A stretch of DNA of 64,000 nucleotides from Cellulomonas carbonis (lineage in GTDB: Bacteria > Actinomycetota > Actinomycetes > Actinomycetales > Cellulomonadaceae). The notes beneath the pieces were generated by a model. That model was not told where the DNA came from, did not search any database, and worked only from the letters and a program-made list of their open reading frames with translations. Both the position numbers and the translations under genes were made by a program. Position 1 is the first letter of the stretch. Each line of letters opens with the position of its first letter. This document shows, in pieces, positions 27,895 to 38,861 of this stretch. The stretch is from positions 248,001 to 312,000 of the forward strand of contig NZ_BMEB01000004.1 in the NCBI RefSeq assembly GCF_014636275.1. The letters are read 5' to 3'.

Positions 27895-28890
27895 TCACAG
27901 CGGGCGGCAGGTGCTCCGCTCGACGAGCTCGGTGGGCAGGCGCACGTGGATCTCCTGTGGCGGTGCGCCCGACATGAGGCCCACGAGCAGCCGGATCGCC
28001 TCGGAGCCCATGCGCTGCATCGGCTGGCTGATGGTGGTCAGCGGGGGAGAGGTGAGGGCCGACTCCGGCACGTTGTCGAACCCGATCACCGAGAGGTCGT
28101 CGGGCACCCGCATGCCGCGCGACCGCGCGACGTCGATCGTCGCGATGGCCGAGAGGTCGTTCGCCGCGAAGACGGCCGTCGGCCGGTCCGGCACGTCGAG
28201 CAGCTCGTGCGCGGGCGCCTCGGCGGTCTCGCGGCGGTAGCCGCCCACCCGGACGAGGGCCGGGTCGACCTCGATGCCGGCACGGCTCAGCGCGAGCCGG
28301 TACCCCTCCTCGCGCAGCCGCGACGACTCGAGGTCCGGGCGTCCGCCGAGGAAGCCGATGCGACGGTGGCCGAGCCGCAGCAGGTGCTCGGTCGCCACGA
28401 CCGCGCCGGTCAGGTTGTCCGAGTCGACCGTCGGCAGGCCGGACGGCCCGCTGTGCGGGTCGATCGCCACGACGGGGACGCCCGCGTCGGCGTCGACGAC
28501 CGTCGGCGTGACGAGGACCGCGCCGTCGATGAGGGTCCCGCTCAGCCGGGACAGGTAGCGGCGCTCCCATCCGACGACGCTCGCGGTGTGGCCGGAGTAC
28601 GCGAGGAGCTCGTACCCCGTGTCGGCGATCGCGGCCGAGGCACCCTTGAGGATCTCGGTGCTGAACGGCTCGAACTCGGCGACGAGGATGCCGATCACGT
28701 TGGTGCGGTGGCTGCGCAGGGACCGCGCCACGAGGCTGGACTCGTAGCCGAGCTGCTCGATGACCTCGCGTACGCGCTCGCTGGTGGCGCCCGCGACGCC
28801 GTACCGGCCGTTGATGACCTTCGAGACCGTCGCGACGGAGACGCCCGCGGTCCGCGCGACGTCGTTGATGGTCACCCGTCCCTGACGCAC
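27895..28890 (-). CDS. LacI family transcriptional regulator
   Basis: A 331-residue repressor with an N-terminal HTH (TINDVARTAGVSVATVSKVING) and a periplasmic-binding-protein-like sugar domain (about 65-331). The effector is probably a mono- or oligosaccharide, given the neighbouring GH43 gene, but that is inference. GTG 28890 lies 6 bases after a TATCGT -10, so the message is leaderless. A palindromic operator overlaps the -35 region, which points to autoregulation. Confidence 0.92.
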   Translation of the reverse strand: MRQGRVTINDVARTAGVSVATVSKVINGRYGVAGATSERVREVIEQLGYESSLVARSLRSHRTNVIGILVAEFEPFSTEILKGASAAIADTGYELLAYSGHTASVVGWERRYLSRLSGTLIDGAVLVTPTVVDADAGVPVVAIDPHSGPSGLPTVDSDNLTGAVVATEHLLRLGHRRIGFLGGRPDLESSRLREEGYRLALSRAGIEVDPALVRVGGYRRETAEAPAHELLDVPDRPTAVFAANDLSAIATIDVARSRGMRVPDDLSVIGFDNVPESALTSPPLTTISQPMQRMGSEAIRLLVGLMSGAPPQEIHVRLPTELVERSTCRPL

Positions 28891-28913
28891 GATCGAACGA
28901 TACAGCGAGAAAC

Positions 28914-28927
28914 CGTTATCGATAACG
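28914..28927. promoter_or_regulatory. LacI operator and promoter of the lacI-type gene
   Basis: CGTTATCGATAACG is a perfect 14-base palindrome centred on CG, flanked by AAA and TTT. On the minus strand it contains a TTATCG -35-like hexamer 17 bases before the TATCGT -10 (28902-28897). The site also lies 51 bases upstream of the divergent gene at 28979. Confidence 0.75.
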
Positions 28928-28978
28928 TTTTACCGCCGGTCGGTCCCGCGTGTCGGCACGCGGTGCCAGCATGGGGCC

Positions 28979-29644
28979 ATGAGCGACATCCTCCCGCACG
29001 CCGTCGTGTCCCGGCGAACCGACGCGCGGCACTGGCGCGTCGTGCTGGGGACCCTGCGCGCGACCTTCCGCACCGGCTCGTTCGCGCGCGGCGCCGAGCT
29101 CGTCGCCGCGGTGGCCGCGACGGCGGACGAGCTGGATCACCACCCCGACGTCCTGCTGCGCTACGGCACGGTCACCGTGACGACGCTCTCGCACGACGTC
29201 GGCGCCCTGACCGAGCGTGACGTCGAGCTCGCGCGTCGGGTCTCGGCGCTCGCCGACGAGCGCGGCGTCGAGGCCGACCCGCGCGCGCCGCGCATGCTGG
29301 AGATCGCGGTGGACACGCAGGACGTCGCGGCGGTGCTCCCGTTCTGGCAGGCGGCGCTCGGCTACGAGCGGGACCCGCACGACGTCGAGCGCCTCGTCGA
29401 CCCGGCGGGTGAGGGGCCGTGCGTCTGGTTCCAGCACATGGACTCCCCGCGCCCGCAGCGCAACCGCATCCACATCGACGTCGACGTCCCGCACGACGTC
29501 GCGCTCGACCGGCTGGGCGCCGTGCTGGCCGCCGGCGGGCGGCTCGTGAGCGACCGGCGCGCGCCCGCGTTCTGGGTCGTCGCCGACGCCGAGGGCAACG
29601 AGGTCTGCCTGTGCACGTGGCAGGGCCGAGGTCAGGGCGACTGA
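28979..29644 (+). CDS. Pterin-4a-carbinolamine dehydratase-like / VOC domain fusion
   Basis: A 221-residue two-domain protein. The N-terminal 95 residues resemble pterin-4a-carbinolamine dehydratase: a DELDHHPDVLLRYGTVTVTTLSHDVGALTERD block carries the His-His and the downstream His of that fold. The C-terminal part (about 100-221) is a glyoxalase/VOC-like domain (MLEIAVDTQDVAAVLPFWQAALGY). Such fusions are known in actinobacteria, with no settled function. ATG 28979 is used. It is divergent from the LacI gene. Confidence 0.8.
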   Translation: MSDILPHAVVSRRTDARHWRVVLGTLRATFRTGSFARGAELVAAVAATADELDHHPDVLLRYGTVTVTTLSHDVGALTERDVELARRVSALADERGVEADPRAPRMLEIAVDTQDVAAVLPFWQAALGYERDPHDVERLVDPAGEGPCVWFQHMDSPRPQRNRIHIDVDVPHDVALDRLGAVLAAGGRLVSDRRAPAFWVVADAEGNEVCLCTWQGRGQGD

Positions 29645-29780
29645 GGGCTGCAGGCGCGCCCGGGCGGTGGCCGCGTGGGCCGTCGATGTGCTCGCGGGGC
29701 CCTCCCGCAGGGCCGCACGGCGTCCTCGGGGAAAAGGTCCGCAGTGCGGCCACCTCGCCGGCCCGTGCTGCCCGCCGACC

Positions 29781-29786
29781 TAGACT
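29781..29786 (+). promoter_or_regulatory. -10 element of ilvD
   Basis: TAGACT lies 6 bases before the ilvD ATG at 29793, so ilvD is probably leaderless and not subject to attenuation by an upstream leader. Confidence 0.5.
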
Positions 29787-29792
29787 CCGGCC

Positions 29793-31526
29793 ATGAGTGA
29801 CACCCTGCCCGCCGCCCCGCCCGCCGACCGGGACGCAGCGGTCGACATCAAGCCGCGCAGCCGCCAGGTGACCGACGGGCTCGAGGCCACGGCCTCGCGC
29901 GGGATGCTCCGTGCGGTCGGCATGGGCGACGAGGACTTCGCGAAGCCCCAGATCGGCGTCGCGAGCTCGTGGAACGAGATCACGCCCTGCAACCTCTCCC
30001 TCGACCGCCTCGCGAAGGCCGTGAAGAACGGCGTGCACGCGGGCGGCGGCTTCCCGCTCGAGTTCGGCACGATCTCCGTCTCCGACGGCATCTCGATGGG
30101 GCACGAGGGGATGCACTTCTCCCTCGTGAGCCGTGACCTCATCGCGGACAGCGTCGAGACGGTCATGCAGGCCGAGCGGCTCGACGGGTCCGTGCTCCTC
30201 GCCGGCTGCGACAAGTCGCTCCCCGGCATGCTCATGGCCGCGGCGCGCCTCGACCTCGCGTCGGTGTTCCTCTACGCGGGCACGATCGCCCCGGGCTGGG
30301 TCAAGCTCAGCGACGGCACCGAGAAGGACGTCACGATCATCGACGCCTTCGAGGCCGTGGGCGCGTGCGCGCGCGGGCTCATGAGCAAGGAGGACGTCGA
30401 CCGGATCGAGCGGGCGATCTGCCCGGGCGAGGGTGCCTGCGGCGGGATGTACACGGCGAACACCATGGCGTCGGTCGCGGAGGCCATGGGCATGTCGCTG
30501 CCCGGCTCGGCCGCGCCGCCGTCCGCCGACCGGCGCCGCGACGCGTTCGCCGCGCGCTCGGGCGAGGCGGTCGTCGAGCTCCTCCGCCGCGGGATCACGG
30601 CGCGCCAGATCATGACCAAGGAGGCGTTCGAGAACGCGATCGCCGTCGTCATGGCGTTCGGCGGGTCGACCAACGCGGTGCTGCACCTGCTCGCGATCGC
30701 GAACGAGGCCGAGGTCGACCTGTCGCTCGCGGACTTCGCGCGGATCGGCGCCAAGGTGCCGCACCTGGGCGACCTCAAGCCGTTCGGCCGCTACGTGATG
30801 AACGACGTCGACCGCATCGGCGGCGTCCCGGTCGTCATGAAGGCGCTCCTGGACGCGGGCCTGCTGCACGGGGACTGCCTCACCGTCACCGGGAAGACGG
30901 TCGCCGAGAACCTCGCCGACGTGAACCCGCCGGACCCCGACGGCAAGATCCTCCGGGCGCTCGACGACCCGATCCACCGCACGGGCGGGATCACGATCCT
31001 GCACGGCTCGCTCGCGCCCGAGGGTGCGGTCGTGAAGTCCGCGGGCTTCGACTCCGACGTGTTCGAGGGCACCGCTCGCGTGTTCGACCGCGAGCGGGCC
31101 GCCATGGACGCGCTCGAGGACGGCACGATCCAGGCCGGCGACGTCGTCGTCATCCGGTACGAGGGCCCCAAGGGCGGTCCTGGCATGCGCGAGATGCTCG
31201 CGATCACCGGGGCCATCAAGGGCGCCGGTCTCGGCAAGGACGTTCTGCTCCTGACGGACGGCCGGTTCTCGGGCGGGACGACGGGCCTGTGCGTCGGGCA
31301 CGTCGCCCCCGAGGCGGTGGACGCCGGCCCGATCGCGTTCGTGCGGGACGGTGACCGGATCCGCCTCGACGTCGCGAGCGCGACCCTCGAGCTCCTGGTC
31401 GACCCGGCCGAGCTCGAGGCCCGCGCGGCCGGCTGGGCGCCGCTGCCTCCGCGGTACACCCGCGGTGTGCTCGCCAAGTACGCCAAGCTCGTGCAGTCCG
31501 CGTCGAAGGGCGCCGTGGTCGGCTGA
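29793..31526 (+). CDS. ilvD: Dihydroxy-acid dehydratase IlvD
   Basis: IlvD removes water from 2,3-dihydroxyisovalerate and its methyl homologue, the third shared step to valine and isoleucine. The 577-residue protein has the three iron-sulfur ligands Cys66 (in ITPCNLS), Cys139 (in [10 protein letters not shown]) and Cys216 (in [15 protein letters not shown]). The cluster is of the 2Fe-2S or 4Fe-4S type; sequence alone does not decide. It is followed by a strong hairpin, so it is a separate transcript from ilvB. Confidence 0.96.
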   Translation: MSDTLPAAPPADRDAAVDIKPRSRQVTDGLEATASRGMLRAVGMGDEDFAKPQIGVASSWNEITPCNLSLDRLAKAVKNGVHAGGGFPLEFGTISVSDGISMGHEGMHFSLVSRDLIADSVETVMQAERLDGSVLLAGCDKSLPGMLMAAARLDLASVFLYAGTIAPGWVKLSDGTEKDVTIIDAFEAVGACARGLMSKEDVDRIERAICPGEGACGGMYTANTMASVAEAMGMSLPGSAAPPSADRRRDAFAARSGEAVVELLRRGITARQIMTKEAFENAIAVVMAFGGSTNAVLHLLAIANEAEVDLSLADFARIGAKVPHLGDLKPFGRYVMNDVDRIGGVPVVMKALLDAGLLHGDCLTVTGKTVAENLADVNPPDPDGKILRALDDPIHRTGGITILHGSLAPEGAVVKSAGFDSDVFEGTARVFDRERAAMDALEDGTIQAGDVVVIRYEGPKGGPGMREMLAITGAIKGAGLGKDVLLLTDGRFSGGTTGLCVGHVAPEAVDAGPIAFVRDGDRIRLDVASATLELLVDPAELEARAAGWAPLPPRYTRGVLAKYAKLVQSASKGAVVG

Positions 31527-31533
31527 CGTCGGA

Positions 31534-31559
31534 GGGCCCGCCCGGTGACGGGCGGGCCC
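31534..31559 (+). terminator. Terminator after ilvD
   Basis: A perfect 11-base-pair hairpin (31534-31544 with 31549-31559, loop GTGA) begins 7 bases after the ilvD stop codon. Confidence 0.75.
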
Positions 31560-31655
31560 ACCGCGTCACCGGGCGGGTCCGCACCGGGGAGCGGTCGTCG
31601 ACCTTGTCCGGATCGCGGTCTCGTGAACCACGATGTGAGACCCGTGCCGGTTCGC

Positions 31656-31684
31656 GTGACAGCGTCAGGGGCGAGGCGTAAGGT
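31656..31684 (+). promoter_or_regulatory. Promoter of the ilvB leader
   Basis: GTGACA at 31656-31661, a 17-base spacer, and TAAGGT at 31679-31684. The leader peptide GTG is at 31692, 7 bases after the -10, so the leader peptide would be read from the very 5' end of the RNA. Confidence 0.6.
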
Positions 31685-31691
31685 CGACCAC

Positions 31692-31724
31692 GTGCAGACG
31701 ACCGTTCTCGTAGTACTCGCCTAG
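31692..31724 (+). CDS. ilvB leader peptide (attenuator)
   Basis: A ten-residue frame, (M)QTTVLVVLA and TAG. Five of its last seven residues are Val or Leu. It uses GTA twice and GTT once for valine, codons rare in this genome, which would increase ribosome stalling when valyl-tRNA is short. The stop is followed by about 40 bases and then an intrinsic terminator. This is the layout of classical branched-chain amino acid attenuation, described for ilvB in other actinobacteria. No ribosome site is needed if the RNA starts at the GTG. Confidence 0.75.
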   Translation: MQTTVLVVLA

Positions 31725-31765
31725 GCGCTCGGGCCGACCCGCCAGCCAGGTCTCGTCCGCGCGCC

Positions 31766-31803
31766 ACCCCTCGCAGCCCACCTGACGGGCGGAGGGGTTT
31801 TTT
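31766..31803 (+). terminator. ilvB attenuator terminator
   Basis: The stem ACCCCTC / GAGGGGT (31766-31772 with 31792-31798) extends inward through GCCC / GGGC with small bulges, and is followed at once by six T. It lies 42 bases after the leader stop and 72 bases before ilvB. I could not settle a single antiterminator fold by eye. The 31527-31874 gap therefore holds the ilvD terminator, promoter, leader and attenuator. Confidence 0.8.
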
Positions 31804-31874
31804 CATGTCAGGGGTCGCCGCACGGCGCAGCACAGCAGGACACCGCACGCACCACACCCCTCCAGGGAGAGCAC

Positions 31875-33737
31875 ATGGTCCAGGGCACGCAGCAGGCCCC
31901 GTCGCAGGGCGCGGGGCGCCCCGCCGACACCCGACCGGTCACGCCGGCGGACGTCCGGCCGGCCCAGGACCGTGTCACCGTCCCCAGCACGTCCGTCACG
32001 GGCGCGGAGTCGATCGTCCGGTCGCTCGAGGCGGCCGGGACCGAGGTCGTCTTCGGCATCCCCGGCGGTGCGATCCTGCCGACGTACGACCCGCTCATGG
32101 ACTCCACGAAGCTGCGGCACATCCTCGTCCGGCACGAGCAGGGCGCCGGTCACGCGGCGTCGGGCTACGCCTACGCGACGGGGCGCGTCGGGGTCTGCAT
32201 GGCGACGTCCGGGCCGGGTGCGACCAACCTCGTGACGCCGATCGCCGACGCCAACATGGACTCGGTGCCGCTCGTCGCGATCACGGGTCAGGTCGGCGCC
32301 TCGATGATCGGCACCGACGCGTTCCAGGAGGCCGACATCGTCGGCATCACGCTGCCGATCACGAAGCACAACTTCCTCGTCACCGACCCGGACGACATCC
32401 CGCGGACGATCGCCCAGGCCTTCCACATCGCCAGCACGGGGCGGCCCGGGCCCGTGCTCGTCGACATCGCGAAGTCCGCGATGCAGACCCGCACGACGTT
32501 CTCGTGGCCGCAGTCGGTCGACCTGCCGGGCTACCACCCCGTGACCAAGCCGCACGCCAAGCAGATCCGTGAGGCCGCGCGCCTGCTCGCGACCGCGCGC
32601 CGGCCGGTGCTCTACGTCGGGGGAGGCGCCCTGCGCGCCGGGGCGAGCGCCGAGCTGCGGCGTCTCGTGGACGAGTCGGGTGCCCCCGCGGTGACGACGC
32701 TCATGGCGCGGGGCGTCCTGCCCGACTCGCACCCGCAGCACCTCGGCATGCCGGGGATGCACGGGACGGTCCCGGCCGTGGCGGCGCTGCAGAAGGCCGA
32801 CCTCATCGTGGCCCTGGGTGCGCGCTTCGACGACCGCGTGACCGGGAAGCTGTCGTCGTTCGCGCCGCACGCGACGGTCGTGCACGCGGACATCGACCCC
32901 GCCGAGATCGGCAAGAACCGCCGCGCCGACGTGCCGATCGTCGGCGACCTGCGCGAGGTCATCGCGGACCTGCTGCCCGAGCTCGCGCGCGAGCACGCTC
33001 AGCACGGCAAGCCGGACCTCGAGGGCTGGTGGCGGCAGATCGACGACTGGCGCGAGACGTTCCCGCTCGGGTTCACCGAGCCCGAGGACGGCCACCTCGC
33101 GCCGCAGCACGTCATCCAGCGGCTCGGCGAGATCGCCGGGCCCGAGGCGATCTACGTCGCGGGCGTCGGCCAGCACCAGATGTGGGCCGCGCAGTTCATC
33201 CGGTACGAGCGACCCAACTCGTGGCTCAACTCCGGGGGCCTGGGCACCATGGGCTACTCGGTGCCCGCGGCCATGGGCGCGAAGGTCGGCGACCCGGACC
33301 GCACCGTGTGGGCGATCGACGGCGACGGCTGCTTCCAGATGACCAACCAGGAGCTCGCGACCTGCGCGATCAACGACATCCCGATCAAGGTCGCGCTCAT
33401 CAACAACTCCTCGCTCGGCATGGTCCGGCAGTGGCAGACGCTCTTCTACGAGTCGCGGTACTCCAACACGGACCTGCACACCGGCCACGGCACCGCGCGC
33501 ATCCCGGACTTCGTCAAGCTCGCCGACGCGTACGGCTGCGTCGGCCTGCGCGCCGAGACGGCCGCGGACGTCGACGCGACGATCCGGCGCGCGATGGAGA
33601 TCGACGACCAGCCCGTCGTCGTCGACTTCACGGTGTCGCGCGACGCGATGGTGTGGCCGATGGTCGCCGCGGGCGTGAGCAACGACGAGATCCAGTACGC
33701 GCGCGGCATCAGCCCCGCCTGGGACCGGGAGGAGTAG
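31875..33737 (+). CDS. ilvB: Acetolactate synthase large (catalytic) subunit
   Basis: This TPP-dependent enzyme condenses two pyruvates, or pyruvate and 2-oxobutyrate, in the first shared step to valine, leucine and isoleucine. The 620-residue protein carries the catalytic Glu88 (in [10 protein letters not shown]), and the TPP/magnesium motif beginning [12 protein letters not shown] and ending at NN. About 35 Pro/Thr-rich residues precede the domain. AGGGAGAG is a good ribosome site 5 bases before ATG 31875. Expression should follow the attenuator upstream. The TAG stop shares a base with the next gene's GTG. Confidence 0.96.
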   Translation: MVQGTQQAPSQGAGRPADTRPVTPADVRPAQDRVTVPSTSVTGAESIVRSLEAAGTEVVFGIPGGAILPTYDPLMDSTKLRHILVRHEQGAGHAASGYAYATGRVGVCMATSGPGATNLVTPIADANMDSVPLVAITGQVGASMIGTDAFQEADIVGITLPITKHNFLVTDPDDIPRTIAQAFHIASTGRPGPVLVDIAKSAMQTRTTFSWPQSVDLPGYHPVTKPHAKQIREAARLLATARRPVLYVGGGALRAGASAELRRLVDESGAPAVTTLMARGVLPDSHPQHLGMPGMHGTVPAVAALQKADLIVALGARFDDRVTGKLSSFAPHATVVHADIDPAEIGKNRRADVPIVGDLREVIADLLPELAREHAQHGKPDLEGWWRQIDDWRETFPLGFTEPEDGHLAPQHVIQRLGEIAGPEAIYVAGVGQHQMWAAQFIRYERPNSWLNSGGLGTMGYSVPAAMGAKVGDPDRTVWAIDGDGCFQMTNQELATCAINDIPIKVALINNSSLGMVRQWQTLFYESRYSNTDLHTGHGTARIPDFVKLADAYGCVGLRAETAADVDATIRRAMEIDDQPVVVDFTVSRDAMVWPMVAAGVSNDEIQYARGISPAWDREE

Positions 33738-34461
33738 TGCGGCGCATCGGTCTGCTCGGCGGCACCTCGTGGGAGTCGTCGGCGCACTACTACGCCCAGC
33801 TCAACGAGGGCGTCCGCGAGCGGCTCGGCGGCTTCCACTCGGCCGACCTCGTGCTGCGGTCGGTCGACTTCGCCGAGGTCGAGGCGCTCCAGGTCGCGGG
33901 TGACTGGGTCGCGCTCGGGGAGCGGTACGCGGCCGAGGGCCGGGCGCTGCGCGCGGCCGGCGCCGAGCTGGTCGGCATCCTCGCGAACACCATGCACCTC
34001 GTCGCCGACGACGTCGCGGCCGGTTCGGGCCTGCCCGTGGTCCACGTCGTCGATGCCGTCGCCGACGCCGCCGAGCGCGCGGGTGCCCGGCACGTCGGCC
34101 TGCTCGGGACCGCGTACACCATGGCGTCCGACCTGTACCCGTCCCGGCTCGCGCCGCGCGGGATCGAGACGCTCGTGCCCGACCCGGCCGACGCCGACGA
34201 GGTGCACCGGCTCATCTACGCGGAGCTCGTGCACGGCCGCGTGACGCCGGCGACCCGGCAGGCGTACGTCGACGTCGTCGAGCGGCTCGTCGCGCGCGGC
34301 GTCGACGCGGTGGTCCTCGGGTGCACGGAGCTCGCGATGCTCCTCCCGGGCGACACCCCGTTCAGCCCCGTCCCCGTGCTCGACAGCACGGCCGTCCACG
34401 TCAACGCCCTGCTCGACGCCGCGCTCGCGGCCGGGCTCCCCGTCGAAGAAGAAGGTGCTGC

Positions 34462-34465
<4 letters not shown>
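33737..34465 (+). CDS. Aspartate/glutamate racemase family protein inside the ilvBN operon
   Basis: A 242-residue racemase-fold protein beginning [26 protein letters not shown]. In this family two facing residues do the proton transfers. The second, Cys196 (in VVLGCTELAML), is present. The first position, Cys or Thr in studied members (Thr83 in E. coli YgeA), is Ala83 here (in GILANTMH). The gene overlaps ilvB by one base (TAGTG) and ilvN by four (ATGA), so all three are translationally coupled. The substrate is unknown; an amino acid racemase, or a related activity on a branched-chain intermediate, is possible. Confidence 0.8.
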
Positions 34466-36198
<1,733 letters not shown>

Positions 36199-36219
36199 TC
36201 CCCGAGGCCGGGTCGCTCT

Positions 36220-36335
36220 GCGGAGCCTCGGTCCGACGTCGACCACCCGGTCCTGGCGGGCCTCCCGCGAGACCCGGCCACGGCGTCGGACCGGGGCTCC
36301 GCTGCGCTGTGCCGCTGCGGAGCCCCGGTCCGACG
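36220..36335. repeat. Three-copy palindromic repeat between convergent ilvC and yihY-type gene
   Basis: A 19-base sequence occurs three times: copy A at 36220-36238 (one mismatch), copy B inverted at 36284-36302, and copy C at 36317-36335. B and C form a perfect 19-base-pair hairpin with a 14-base loop; A can pair with B instead. A 9-base inverted repeat (36206-36214 with 36271-36279) adds to the A-B fold. It probably ends transcription from both sides and fills most of the 301-base gap. Confidence 0.8.
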
Positions 36336-36413
36336 GCTTGGGGCCTTCGGCGTCCTCGCGGGGCGTCTGGACGTCGGGTGAGGTGGTCGTCGCATCTGGG
36401 CCTCTTGACAGGA

Positions 36414-37577
36414 CTACTGCGTCGACCCGCTCCGCGGATGCACGGTGTCGGTGTCGGGTGCGCGCGTGCGGCGGGTGTGGTCGTCGGCCGGGCCCGCGTC
36501 GGGCGGGTCGGGGCGGCCGACCGCGGTGTCGGCCTTGACGGCGTCGCGCTCGCCGCGCGCGCGCCACGGGCCGACCGTCGTGTCGTGGTCCGTCTGGTGC
36601 TCGGCCTCCGCGTTGACCTCGGCCCCGAGCAGCACGGCCATGCTCGTCAGCCACATCCACACCAGGAGCACGACGACGCCGGCGAGCGCCCCGTAGGTGC
36701 GGCTGTAGCTCGCGAACCACGTCACGTACAGCGAGAAGCCGGCCGAGACCAGGAGCCACAGGACCGTCGCGACGACGGCGCCCACGGTGACCCAGGGCAG
36801 GCGCGCGTCGCGGCGTTCGGGCGAGAAGCGGTAGACGCCGGCCAGCGCGACGGCCGAGACGACGGCGAGCGCGAGCCACCGCCCGGCGTCGAGGAGTGCG
36901 CCCGGGACGCCGTCGAGCGTCACCGTCACAGGAACGACCGCGACGAGCGCCACGAGCAGGACGAACGTGACGACGGCGCCGAGGGTGAACGCCAGGGCGA
37001 TGAGGCGGCGCTTGACGAAGCCGACGCGCTCGGTCTCCTCGTACGCCATGTTGACCGCGGTCACGAGGTTGGCCACGCCGACCGACGCCGACCACACGGC
37101 GGCGACGAGCGAGACCACGAGCCCCACGGAGAACCCCTGCTGGTCGCCGGCGACCAGGTCGGTCAGCTGCTGCCCGACGAGACGTGTCGCGTCCGGAGGG
37201 AGGACCTCGGCCACCTGGCGCACGTGCCCGTCGAGGTCGGTGGGGTCCGCGACGAGCCCGTACAGCAGGACGGCGGCGATGAGGGTGGGGAAGATCGCGA
37301 GGAAGCCGAAGAACGCGACGCCCGCCGCGACGAGCGGCACGCGGTCCTGCGCCGACCGCACCACGGCCCGGCGGACGACCTGCCACCACCCTCGCAGGGG
37401 GATCTCGCGCGGGCTCGTCGCGTGCGCGCCGGGGTGGCGGCGCTCGAGGGCGCCGGCCGTGGCGTGGTCGGTCCGGGGGTTTTCCGTCCGGCTGCCGCCC
37501 GTCGGCGCCTCGTCCGTCCGCGCGCTGCCCGTCCGCGCGCTGCCCGTCCGGGCCGGGGGTTCGTCGCTCGGGGTCAT
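36414..37577 (-). CDS. YihY/virulence factor BrkB family membrane protein
   Basis: A 387-residue inner-membrane protein with about six hydrophobic segments between residues 85 and 315, including VAFFGFLAIFPTLIAAVLLYGLVA. The family was once named ribonuclease BN, but that activity is not supported; the function is unknown. The N-terminus has an ARTGS repeat and both ends are charged and disordered. ATG 37577 is chosen; GTG 37643 would add 22 residues. It is convergent with ilvC. Confidence 0.85.
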   Translation of the reverse strand: MTPSDEPPARTGSARTGSARTDEAPTGGSRTENPRTDHATAGALERRHPGAHATSPREIPLRGWWQVVRRAVVRSAQDRVPLVAAGVAFFGFLAIFPTLIAAVLLYGLVADPTDLDGHVRQVAEVLPPDATRLVGQQLTDLVAGDQQGFSVGLVVSLVAAVWSASVGVANLVTAVNMAYEETERVGFVKRRLIALAFTLGAVVTFVLLVALVAVVPVTVTLDGVPGALLDAGRWLALAVVSAVALAGVYRFSPERRDARLPWVTVGAVVATVLWLLVSAGFSLYVTWFASYSRTYGALAGVVVLLVWMWLTSMAVLLGAEVNAEAEHQTDHDTTVGPWRARGERDAVKADTAVGRPDPPDAGPADDHTRRTRAPDTDTVHPRSGSTQ

Positions 37578-37742
37578 GGCCTGCCTGGGTGGTCGAGGCT
37601 CGCCGACGTGGCCGTCGGCGCGTGCGTCCAGTGTGGTCGCCACGGCCGCGGGTCGCCTGACGACACGTCACCCCCGTGCACACTGACCGCATGGTGAGCC
37701 GGGCGTCCCGAGGGGTGGACGGGTGACGCTAGGGTGACCGGC

Positions 37743-38786
37743 ATGGGACGCACTGTGAAGCTCGCCGTCGTCGCGGGTGACGGGATCGGTACCGAGGTCG
37801 TCGAGCAGGGGCTCGCGGTGCTCGACGCCGCGGTCGCCGGCTCGGACGTGACGGTCGAGCCGACGCACCTGGACCTCGGCGCCCGGAGGTGGCACGCGAC
37901 GGGGGAGACCCTGACCGACGCCGACCTCGCGACGGTCCGCGAGCACGACGCGATCCTGCTCGGCGCGATCGGTGACCCGGGCGTGCCCTCGGGCGTCCTC
38001 GAGCGCGGGCTGCTCCTGCGCCTGCGCTTCGAGCTCGACCACTACGTCAACCTGCGCCCGGCGCGGCTCTACCCGGGCGTGACGTCCCCGCTCGCCGACC
38101 CGGGCGAGGTCGACTTCGTCGTCGTGCGCGAGGGCACCGAGGGTCCGTACGTCGGTAACGGAGGCGCGATCCGCGTCGGCACGCCCCACGAGGTGGCGAA
38201 CGAGGTCAGCGTCAACACCGCGTTCGGCGTCGAGCGCGTCGTGCGCGACGCGTTCGCCAGGGCCCAGGCGCGCCCGCGCAAGCACCTCACGCTCGTGCAC
38301 AAGCACAACGTCCTCGTGCACGCGGGCCACCTGTGGCGGCGCACCGTCGAGCGGGTCAACGCGGAGTTCCCCGACGTGACGACCGACTACCTGCACGTCG
38401 ACGCGGCGACGATCTTCATGACCACCAAGCCGTCCCGCTTCGACGTGGTCGTGACCGACAACCTGTTCGGCGACATCCTCACCGACCAGGCCGCGGCCAT
38501 CACGGGCGGCATCGGGCTCGCGGCCTCGGGCAACATCAACCCGGACCGGACGTCGCCCTCGATGTTCGAGCCCGTGCACGGCTCGGCCCCCGACATCGCG
38601 GGCCAGGGCAAGGCCGACCCGACCGCGACGGTCCTGTCGGTGAGCATGCTGCTGGAGCACCTGGGCCTCGACGAGGCGGCGGCCCGGGTCGAGCGTGCGG
38701 TCGCGGCGGACCTCGCCGAGCGCGGCGCGCGAGTACGGACGACGGCCGAGGTGGGCGCAGACCTCGCCGCGCGCGTCGCCGGCTAG
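37743..38786 (+). CDS. leuB: 3-isopropylmalate dehydrogenase LeuB
   Basis: LeuB oxidises and decarboxylates 3-isopropylmalate to 2-oxoisocaproate in leucine synthesis; in a citramalate route it can also act on 3-methylmalate. The 347-residue protein has the substrate loop [23 protein letters not shown], the catalytic Tyr/Lys region, and [13 protein letters not shown] with metal-binding Asp residues. A TAGGGT hexamer ends 7 bases before ATG 37743, which supports this start over the GTG at 37734 lying inside the hexamer. Confidence 0.95.
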   Translation: MGRTVKLAVVAGDGIGTEVVEQGLAVLDAAVAGSDVTVEPTHLDLGARRWHATGETLTDADLATVREHDAILLGAIGDPGVPSGVLERGLLLRLRFELDHYVNLRPARLYPGVTSPLADPGEVDFVVVREGTEGPYVGNGGAIRVGTPHEVANEVSVNTAFGVERVVRDAFARAQARPRKHLTLVHKHNVLVHAGHLWRRTVERVNAEFPDVTTDYLHVDAATIFMTTKPSRFDVVVTDNLFGDILTDQAAAITGGIGLAASGNINPDRTSPSMFEPVHGSAPDIAGQGKADPTATVLSVSMLLEHLGLDEAAARVERAVAADLAERGARVRTTAEVGADLAARVAG

Positions 38787-38861
38787 GCGCTGTACCCCGT
38801 CGGCCGTCGCCCCGGTACCGTCAGGAACCGTGCGGGCTCGCGCCCCGGGGAAAGGATCGAC

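Noticed and set aside
29698-29714. Short GGCCCT / AGGGCC hairpin after the pterin/VOC gene.
   Set aside because: Six base pairs only; too weak to call a terminator in this GC-rich DNA.
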